NCBI GenBank assembly: GCA_003993805.1
Contig: RSEF01000019.1
Coordinates: 5,001,305 to 5,065,304, forward strand
Length of the DNA: 64,000 bases
Reading direction: 5' to 3'
DNA from: Himantopus leucocephalus
Taxonomy: Eukaryota > Chordata > Aves > Charadriiformes > Recurvirostridae
Below are positions 55,640 through 64,000 of the stretch, in pieces. Below the pieces are notes generated by a model. The model did no database searches. It saw only the letters and a list, made by a program, of their open reading frames with translations, and had not been told where the DNA came from. A program made the translations under genes and the position numbers. Positions within the stretch are counted from its first letter, which is position 1, and the number at the start of each line of letters is the position of its first letter.

Positions 55640-58600
55640 TCGGCCAGGGACTGTGTGAGCAGACACCGACTGCATAAAGGCAGTGACTTACCTAAGGAAG
55701 ATTATCTCAGAGTCTCATAGTGGACCAGCCATCATCCCTGCGGGATCAGAGGAAGAAGGGATGCTTCCTCTGCAAGCGTATAAATCAAATTGTGGGTGGA
55801 GAAAAAGAAACAGAAGCAATAAATGAAAATCATTGTGGCCACAGCACATGGTGCACAGATTTTGTGCACAGCGCACAGATTTTGTTTGTATTCCTCCGGA
55901 GAGGGCTGGTGGCTCTCTTGCTTACAGGATCAGGAAACACTGGTTGAAGATAAGGCACCAAATCTGGGCTACAAATAGGGACAGAAGGCAAAGTCTGGAA
56001 GATCATATCTGCATCCTATTTCCAGGCCTTTGTTGCCTCCCCTTATGCAAACCGGGGACATGGGAAGGGTCTGTGTGCCACAATTTGGGGGATGATTCTG
56101 GGGTGTCCAAGGAGCGCAAGGGAACGCACCAGCTGAATTAATGCATCGTTTCCATCTGTAATTTCTCAGCCCAAATGAGCCTTGTTGGCATACACTCACA
56201 CGCACACACACCCAGCTCTGGAAACAATCGGACTGACTAGTATCGACTATTATCATTATTATGGGTAAAGATAGCTGGTTGATGTCTACTCAACAAGAGA
56301 AAATCAGGTGTCAGTCACTCCAGCGATGCCTCCTTCCCCCTCTGCTGGGACCCATGCGTGCAGGGTGCCTTGCTCCCGGACCGCAGACCAAATGGTGAAG
56401 GAAAGGAAGCATGGCTCCACTTTCATCCCCAAAAATGCAATGACTGCTGGTGTGTCAGCAGTAGGGACCTGATCAGAGCAGTCTTCTTCATGGCAGGACT
56501 TTAGCTGTCCCTTGGCAGAAGGTGGACAACTTCAGGGCCCGAGTTGGATGCACCTCCCACCCTCAGCACTGCCTGAGCACACTGACTGTACCCTGGCGAT
56601 GAGGAGGAAACCTCTCTACTGCCCAGCCGTTATCACATCCCATGCATGCTTCCCTAGCCTCGCCCAGTAAACATCTTGTGCCTAAAGGATTAAAACATAA
56701 AGATCCTGAACCGACCTTTTAGCTGGCCCTGTCTACCTTCTGCAGTCTCCAGCTCCGTGCATTAATAAATAGCTCTGCCCCGTCTTCCCACTCTTCCCAA
56801 CTTGACACTTTTTCAATAGCCTTATTTTCTTCAGTTTGTTTTGTTCCCTGAAAGCGCGCCGAAACTCCTTGCTCCTGTTTCTTCTGCACAAATTGGTTTT
56901 CTCTTATACATTGTCTGGAGAGCGGTGAAGGAGGGGTGGAAGAATCACAGCCCCTTTCTCATCTCAGATCATCCACTTTCCCTCTCTCCAAGCACACATT
57001 CAGAACTGGGAACAAAACAACCAGCGGTGGCTGCTTCACAGCGTGGCTGAGGATCATTTCGAAGCTGTAGTGTGAAATGATTCCCCTGCTTCCAAGGTGA
57101 AAAGTCCTGTGGAGCTGAGGGAGAAGCAGCAATGAATAAGCGAGTGGTGCTGGGGACAAGGAGTGCTCAGTCCCCTGCTCTCTGCTCCCACTTTTCTGCC
57201 CGCCAGCAGCGATGAGTGTCCGGGTGCAAAGCAAGGAGGCTCACAAAGGAGCCGTGACAGCAAGATGGGAGGTGAAGAAGGTCTTGGAGATACCTGGCTG
57301 TCTGCAGTGGCTCTGGGATGGTGCTTTCCCTGCAAGACCTATGGACAAAGATAAAAGGCCTTATGCATCAGCCTCTACACAGGGGTCCTGGACTCGTTAT
57401 GGGAAAACTCAAGGTCAGCTTCAAACCCCAGTGCAGACACAACTGAAATCTCCACGCTGCTCTAAACAGCTACAGACTCCTTATTTTATTTGCTCAGCCT
57501 GGCTGCGGTCCAGCGCAGGGATTGTCCCCTCATGGGTGCACGCAGCGTGTGGAGCTGGGGGGAACAGGGGTGTCCTGTGTGGATTTGGACACCTGAAGGG
57601 CAGGAGCAGCCGTCGGGGTCAGTGCTGACGCACAGTGTGGGGCTGGCTCGGGCGCAGTGCCCAGGAGACCGCATTGCTGTAGTCTGGCCAAGGGGTGATG
57701 AAGTCATGAATAACTTAAGCCAGGTCGTTATCTGCCAGGATGAGGTAGAATCTCCTTGCCAGTTAGGGATGACAGAAAACATCATTCATGGCCGTTCCCA
57801 TGTGAGAGGAATCCAGAAGTACAACAAAAACCAGGCCACCATTTGTTGATGTGAACTTCTGACCAAGAAGAGGTTTTCTCGGGGGAAGCTCTAAACTCTC
57901 CAAAATGCTTTTTTCCCTGTCTTGTGCAGATCCAGTCTCCCTGCTGCCCTGCTCGGCTCCCGCCAGCTGTCATCCATCCAGGAGCCGGTGTCTCTAGCTA
58001 AGGAGAGGTGACACAGCTAAGAAGCTGTGCCACCTTAGCATCCCGCTAACCTGAGGCTGTGCTGCTGGAGTAGCTTTTGTGGTGCCCACAGGTGGGCATG
58101 ACAGGCTGAGCCTGGAGGCTGCAAGGGAGACCCCCGGCCACGGAGGGGTACTCCTGAACACGCGTGTCACCACAGACAGCTGGCCCTGTCCGGCATATTG
58201 CCCTGGCCTGATGCCACCGCTCCCAGGTGAGGCATCACCATCCTGCCCGATCCAGAATGACGCATGAGGATGCACGCGAGCGCCTGCCACCTCCTGACAG
58301 TGGGAGAGGATCGGTCGGTGGCACTCGGGCCGCTTCAGCTCCTGCTCTGGCCCAGATCCAGCTGCCGAGAGGGCTGGGAAATTGGCTGCAGTCAGATGAG
58401 CTTGTAGCTGGCCTTTGAATAACATTTGAGATACCGGTTTTCAGGCATCTGTGCAATTCATTACTCTTCAAATAAACACAATATGCATCACGCCCCAGGG
58501 CAATCTGTGCACCAGTACATCCCAATCCCTCACCTCCAGAAAGCTGTAAAAACCATTAAGATGCCAGTAACCAGTACTGAGCTCGGATTGCCCTGAGATC

Positions 58601-59385
58601 ACAGCGAGTGCTGGGCGGGCAGTGCAGTGGCACATGGACCTGGACAGGGACGTGGGACCTGCCTACGCTGGGAGCGGGGCTGCAGGAGGGACGCGTGGTG
58701 CTGAGCACTGCGTATTTCAGGCTGGGAGAGGTGTGCTCAGAAGCCCAGTGCATAATTGACAGTGCTGAAAGCGCACTGAAGCATGGTGCTTTCTGCTGAT
58801 GTGAGATGGGCTGTGCCGGTGCACGCTGCCTACCCTGCACTCCTCAACGGGGTGCACGGGGACGTGGCCTGTTTCGAGCCCACGTGGCTGGCAGGGCTCC
58901 TAACACTGACTCAGTCGCTTTGACGGGACAAAGAGTTTGCACCTCTTTTGGTCAAAAAGCCCTGGGAAAGCAGCTGTCTTCGCTGTGTCGGCACAACTAG
59001 AAGAGCCTCCCTTGAAGAGGGAATAACCCCCAGGCACGAGTAGTCAGCACACCGCACGGGCTCTCCCTGAGACTGAAAATAGGAAGGGAAAAGGTGGAAG
59101 CTGCTACAGACATCACAGGAGACAAAAATCTGAGACACCACGTGCAGTTGTGTAGCAAAGAGGAAAAAAAACCCTGTGTAAACTTGCCTTTGATTTAGAC
59201 AAAGTTCCCCCTTGGGGTTCCTCGGCCGGGAGCATCTCCCGGCTGAGCTCTCCCTGCACTTTCATCCCGTGGCAGGGCCAGGCTGTCTCCACCACCACGG
59301 GCTCGCTTGGCTCCCCACCGTGCCGTCAGCCTCCCTCGGTGAAGCAGCAGCCACCCGTAATCTGGCGCCACCACTTCATCTGACG
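55640..59385. other. Unique sequence, no gene recognised
   Basis: Mixed composition. A short imperfect repeat (gcacagattttgtgcacagc, gcacagattttgtt) occurs near 55,853-55,886. Open frames such as 57,212-57,628 and 57,994-58,425 overlap antisense and are anonymous. Confidence 0.35.
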
Positions 59386-59520
59386 CGGCGAGTGGATTTA
59401 ATGAATGAATTAATTTTGTTCTCAACTGGGTGCGACACGCATTCAAAAGCTAGAAAATAAATGTTTCCCTTTCCTAATTTATCGTGTCCCTTTTGATTTG
59501 TCATATGCGCAACTGCATGC
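59386..59520. promoter_or_regulatory. Candidate conserved element
   Basis: GGATTTAATGAATG and AATTAATTTTG occur at 59,394-59,418, followed by GCTAGAAAATAAATG and CCTAATTTATCGTG, with CpG kept (ctgacgcggcg, tgcgacacgc). AT-rich sites beside conserved CpG fit an enhancer-type element. Confidence 0.35.
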
Positions 59521-61829
59521 ATACGGTCTCTCCATATCTTCCCCACCAACCGGGTCCCAGATTTTCCATCACTGCAGAGATAAACAACCTCCCCAGCAGA
59601 AGCCGATATTGCTGTACCGTGTGTTTCCTTCCATCCATATCCGCTGTCTCTGGCACCGTACAGTACCACATGTTGCTCAGGAGCCCAGAACTTAAATTGC
59701 ATCTCTCTTGTGGGTCATTACGGCCAAAGGCAACCACCTCCCTCCTCTGCCAGTAGAATCTTTTTAGTATTTCTATCTGAAATGTATTTATGCTCATTTT
59801 CTCCCATGCCAATTTTCTATTTAAGCATCTGTATCCTTCTCCCTCCACTGTGCTATTTAGTGTGATATACACAGAGGGAGTGATCCTGTTCCCACTCAAC
59901 TTCTGTTTTGCTAAGCTTAATAAGCCAAAAGTCTCCGCTGCAAAACATGCTTCTCACTCCTCTGGCCAGCCTTTTTTTCTGCTGTTCCAGTTTTTGGATG
60001 GATGCCACGAAAATAGTGATCATGTGAAAACCTTTAACAAACTACTCTTAAATGACTGCAGCACAACCAAGCCTTTTCTCTTTCATAGGAGTGTACATGA
60101 GACTGTAACTGTACCCAAAATTTGGCACACACTGGGGAGGGCGGTGTTTTCTTCTGGTATTCTCCTGAGGCTCGGGGACCACTTGGGCCAAACCTGAGAT
60201 CTCAGCTGCGCACTTCCTTGCTCCTCCATCTCTTAGTTTGCTCCCTCCACGTTAGGGGATCTTCATTCCCTTTCCCCGTGACTCGGTGACTTCATTGCCT
60301 TGAATCCTTCAGGAGACATTAAATGTCTTCTGCCCTGCTCAGTGGGTGTATGTGCATGGCTGGGCTGGCGATCGTACACATCTCACAGCTCTCCCATGCT
60401 CCATGAACCCAGGTCCCCTGTGATCTTCCAGTGCCCTTTCCTAGCAGGCATGAGAGCTCTAAATCCTGCACATTTTCAGGCAAACCACTTCTTTGCCCCT
60501 TTCAGCTGCAGTCTTGCTATGCATGTGGATAGAGGCCCAGTGCTGTGAAGCCTGGAAGCCAATTAGTGCCATTAAGAGTTGCCACTGTTTCAAAAATCAT
60601 TTGCAATTACAGGTATTTTCTGTCATGATATATTTAGAAAGTAGAGCGGCAGTTAAGTGGTTAAGTGTAAGAAAACATCTCCTTGAACAGCCAACAGAGC
60701 TTCCCAGGACTGAGTGCAGAGTTTCAGCCCCAGAATTAGCATTCCCGATCCCTCTCATAATGAGAGGCCACAGGCAGTCTGCTGGAACAATCTCTCACTA
60801 AACTGTCCCGAACACAAAGCTGCTCTGGAAAGCAAGAAGCTCTTTAGGAAGGAGTAATTGTTAAGATTTGCAAAATCCATTTTTTTCCGTTGGCTCTGCA
60901 AATCCATTTTAGAATTTGTAAATTTGTTCTAGGATTAGATTAATAGGTTTCATGATTTATAAGCCTTTTCTTCTCTCTCACCCTCCCCTTGACTTTAAGA
61001 AGCGATCGCAGACTTTAGCTCAGTCCATGTTTTAGAAATAATTTCTCAATCGCAGCTGTTGAAATGTCCTGCCAGGGTTTGGTACATTAGCGGGGGAGAT
61101 TTCCCACCCAGAACATCAAAACATCCCAGCACCAAACCCTCCTTACATCCCTCATACAGATGTATTAGCCCCGGGCTGGTGCCTGCTAGGAAGCACCGTC
61201 TGGACCGAAGGTGTGTGCCATCTCCAGCAAACGAAACGTAGCAAAAGAAGACAAAGCCTTGCTTCGAATCACCTGAAAACAGAGTACCACCACCACTGGG
61301 CCAGACTAGCTGTCTCCAAAGTTGTCTGCCTGGGAAAAACAGCAGAAATGGCTGAACATACTGTGGTATTATCCAGAATATCTCACAAACTCCAACGGTT
61401 TGCAGCTCAGGGACTTCCCGAGCCAGTGATGGCGAGTTTGTGCTCATTAGCCCTTGAGGGATTTGTCCTCTGTGCCCATGGCCCAGCTGTACCCTGAGAA
61501 AGGCCCTCTCCTCTGGGCTACAGAGGGCCCCAGAACAACTGCCCTCCTCATGCACACACCTATGCTTAGTGCCGAGAGCCCAGCTGCCTGAGCATCCCTC
61601 ACTGCCCGAGCATCCCTCACTGCCCTCAGATATCCCAGTGTGATCAAACAAGATGTCAAGTTATGAGAGCCACGGCAAATCTTACCTCACTCTGGGACCC
61701 GTACCTAGCAGACCTGCAGAAGCACATAATTTATCAGACTCCAATAAAAGGTCCCACTGAGTAGCCCCAAAGACACTGTCTCAGCTCCACTTTGCTCAGT
61801 GTCCGCATCATTCCCAGCTTGGGCTGATG
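59521..61829. other. Unique sequence, no gene recognised
   Basis: An AT-rich patch at 60,860-60,970 (attagattaataggtttcatg) may be a conserved element. The 201-codon reverse frame at 61,046-61,651 has no recognisable domain, and part of its start reads through the 18-bp tandem repeat at 61,584. Confidence 0.35.
61584..61619. repeat. 18-bp tandem duplication
   Basis: ctgcctgagcatccctca (61584-61601) and ctgcccgagcatccctca (61602-61619) differ only by TG versus CG. A partial third copy (ctgccctcag) follows. Confidence 0.88.
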
Positions 61830-61930
61830 TATTCTTAATTAGCACCTTAATGTGAGGAGCATATGCAACGAAGCATGAAAAGAAAATCCCCATCATTTAA
61901 ATTCATTAACAGTCATCGAAAGTCTTCAAT
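61830..61930. promoter_or_regulatory. Candidate conserved element
   Basis: TTCTTAATTAGCACCTTAATG at 61,831-61,851, then CATTTAAATTCATTAACAG. A TTAATTAGC homeodomain core lies close to further TAAT words. Unique sequence. Confidence 0.32.
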
Positions 61931-63115
61931 GCAGAGGTGGAATTATCTCTGAACTCCTTCTGAGAGACCAGCTGTGCTCACTAAACTGGGGTGGATGTCG
62001 CTGCACTGGCTTATTTATTTAGCTGCCCCCAGGAGGTTTGCCCCCCTAGATTATTACAGATTGCACCCACCAGGTCGCCTGTGCCAGGGTGCACGTACAA
62101 GCGTAACCACAGCCGCCACCCCAAGTCCAGCTACAGAGGCACCATTCACAGGTTGGTCATGGAAACCCTGCCAGTGCATCCCCGCTGAGGATGTTTACTG
62201 GTCATGTTTACCACACGGCTTACTCTATCTCCAGTATTTGCTCTTCTTCTGATCCTTGCAACAGGGAATACCTCCAGCAGCTACTGTGTTTAATCTCTCT
62301 CCCCCGCAGCTGTCATGGTTGTAAGGCGATAGATGCAGACGGCGTGAGAATGCACAGCCTGGCCCGTGTCCCGGCAGCGCTCGGACTTTGGGCTGGCCGG
62401 AGGGCGTGAGAGCGGAATGCAGCTGCCCAGATGTGTCTGCGCCCAGATGTGTCTGGGTGCGCAGAGCTGGGTTCGCACCCTGTGCTGCCGCACAGTGGGA
62501 TGCATTTGGCTACACAGAGCGAGGGCTGGAGCGTGCCCGAGAGATACCATGGGGCTGCCCTGCTGTGGGCAAAGAGCCGTGCGAACCCAGTCCCAGTGTA
62601 CAAGGTGAGACGGGGTTTGTCTGGCTATGCAAAATCCACCGTGTTAATAAGGCAGGAGTTTTCCATCTACTGGCATCAAAAAACACTAATTTTTCAATCC
62701 CGCTATCCCAGCCTTCTGTCCTTTACCCGTTTGCCGTCACCCCAACGAGGGCGGGTGGTGGCAGACACGGGATTCAGCAGGCTCAGACACCCCACACGTT
62801 GAACACCCTCTCCCCCGCTCAGAGAACTGACCCCTGAAACTGAGGACGCAGGTCTCATAACTCGTCAGAGGAGATACCGGGCTGGACTCAGCCCTCCCAT
62901 GTAGGGTCCTCCTGACATAGACGAGGAGCGGGTCAGATGTAAGATGGGAGTAGAAGAAGAGAGGAAAAGCTTGTGCCAGCGAGACTTGTACTATTGAGCA
63001 TCCCCTGCCTTCCTCTGAGGTTCGTCTGCCCTGAGTGTTTTGCTGGAGGCAAATTACCAGAACCAAAGAGGCAAAGAAATCAGAATAAGCTGCTCCAGAG
63101 CAATTATAGTGAAGG
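61931..63115. other. Unique sequence, no gene recognised
   Basis: GC-rich from about 62,320 to 62,600, with overlapping frames on both strands (149 codons forward at 62,388). No motif was recognised. Confidence 0.35.
62425..62456. repeat. 16-bp tandem duplication
   Basis: gcccagatgtgtctgc is followed by gcccagatgtgtctgg, differing in the last base. Confidence 0.88.
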
Positions 63116-63295
63116 TCTCATTTACAGAGAAAACCCGATTTAATGCAAAATGGGCTTATAACCTGGTGCGAACTAGGCTGTTTTAGGGTATTTGAAGCTT
63201 CTTCTTGAATTTCTTTCGCTCAATTAAGGATCGGTTTTATAAGCCAAACCCAAATTTACCATTAAAAAAGAATAAAACGTCCTCACAGAGGTCTG
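63116..63295. promoter_or_regulatory. Candidate conserved element
   Basis: Includes CGATTTAATGC, GGGCTTATAACC, CTCAATTAAGG, GGTTTTATAAGCC (CDX/posterior-HOX-like TTTATAAG) and ACCATTAAAAAAG. Unique AT-rich sequence with retained CpG. Confidence 0.33.
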
Positions 63296-64000
63296 AGCAA
63301 GTGCTAATAAACTGGATCCAGATCCTATTTGCATTCAGTCTGCGACACTTTCCGAGTTCCTGAGGTGGAACTATCTATGGAAGGAGACAACAACCAACAC
63401 AATAAATCCAGAAAGCCCATGGAAATGTCAACTTGTCCACAAGTATATATTCCTGGAGGTCAGTCTTCATACGTGGGTTACAATAATATCATCTTTCCAG
63501 TGACAGAGCTGCAGGAGGAATGACAGAAGTGTTTGAAGAATGCAGTAATCCGAGATTTTTTCAGCCATCTTTAATAAATGATAGAAAGGGCTTTTTTCCT
63601 CTACGCCAGAAAATTTTCACATTGGGCTTCAAAAAGATCTTTTATTCCCAGAACAGGGAAAGAAAACCATTTCCATTCAAAACACTAGTCTAAGATTATG
63701 TTTGCCTGAACTTATTTTTTAAAATACTTTCAAAAGTGAGGAAAATGAGTGTAAAACAAAAGAAACAGAAATCTGTTTTATTTTGGATTATACAAACTCT
63801 TCCATTCCATCTCAAAGGCTTTGTGAAGGTGGAGAGGGCTCTCATGCATGAGCTCCTTCATGGCAGGAAAAAAGCTGGAAAACTGTCTATTTTGGGCCAC
63901 TCCAAAAAAGAAATCTCATTTTCCATTTTTCTGGTTAGGCAGTAAAATGAAAAAGCAATTATGCATGCAGTTCTCATTAACCATCCATTTACAAGTTGTT
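63296..64000. other. AT-rich end of the window, no gene recognised
   Basis: Unique AT-rich sequence with TCTTTAATAAATGATAG near 63,571. Frames of 64-69 codons are open but anonymous. The sequence continues past the window. Confidence 0.35.

Noticed and set aside
61046..61651. 201-codon reverse open frame
   Set aside because: Begins in a tandem repeat (SEGCSGSEGCSGS-like start) and shows no domain or splice context.
1..64000. Bacterial-type operon, phage, plasmid, toxin-antitoxin or CRISPR system
   Set aside because: No runs of same-strand coding frames, ribosome-binding sites or direct-repeat arrays. Composition, LINE relics, an LTR and poly(A) signals all point to vertebrate nuclear DNA.

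Overview
The window looks like nuclear DNA of a vertebrate, most probably a bird. I recognise no complete gene in it and no bacterial-type operon, phage, plasmid or CRISPR structure. The bird assignment rests on three things: a solo endogenous-retrovirus LTR whose termini match the common avian ERVL-type LTR pattern (reverse-strand start TGTCCTGGTTT, 5-bp target duplication); old fragments of the CR1/L3 family of LINEs; and low repeat density, with AT-rich blocks full of TAAT motifs set among GC-rich unique sequence. Single or short runs of N flanked by near-identical sequence show that this is a draft assembly.

Layout. 1-14 kb is mostly unique sequence with one reverse-strand CR1/L3 relic (about 1.94-2.76 kb), several AT-rich conserved-element candidates, an imperfect hairpin at 9.5 kb and a perfect inverted pair of AP-1-like sites at 10.2 kb. 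14.6-15.3 kb is a solo LTR with a perfect 5-bp target duplication. 11.5-30 kb carries five N positions, at least three of them joining duplicated sequence, a CpG-dense block (17.5-17.8 kb) and many homeodomain-type motifs. 23.5-26.0 kb is a cluster of ancient repeats: a MIR-like SINE core, a CR1/L3 3' end and a longer CR1/L3 reverse-transcriptase relic. 28.9-29.4 kb is an AT-rich block with about two dozen TAAT/ATTA cores, the best enhancer candidate. At 35.9-36.0 kb a CpG-rich segment could be a conserved element or a reverse-strand exon. 38-51 kb is plainer and poorer in CpG, with another CR1/L3 relic (46.5-47.3 kb) and the best coding candidate, a terminal-exon-like open frame at 43,530-44,072 ending on TGAATAAA. 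51-64 kb is again unique sequence with scattered TAAT-rich candidates.

The picture fits a gene-poor, regulation-rich interval near a developmental gene, but no neighbouring gene can be named. Conservation and binding-site calls rest on motif content alone and were not tested by alignment. Most open frames longer than 60 codons here are chance openings in GC-rich DNA and are not annotated.
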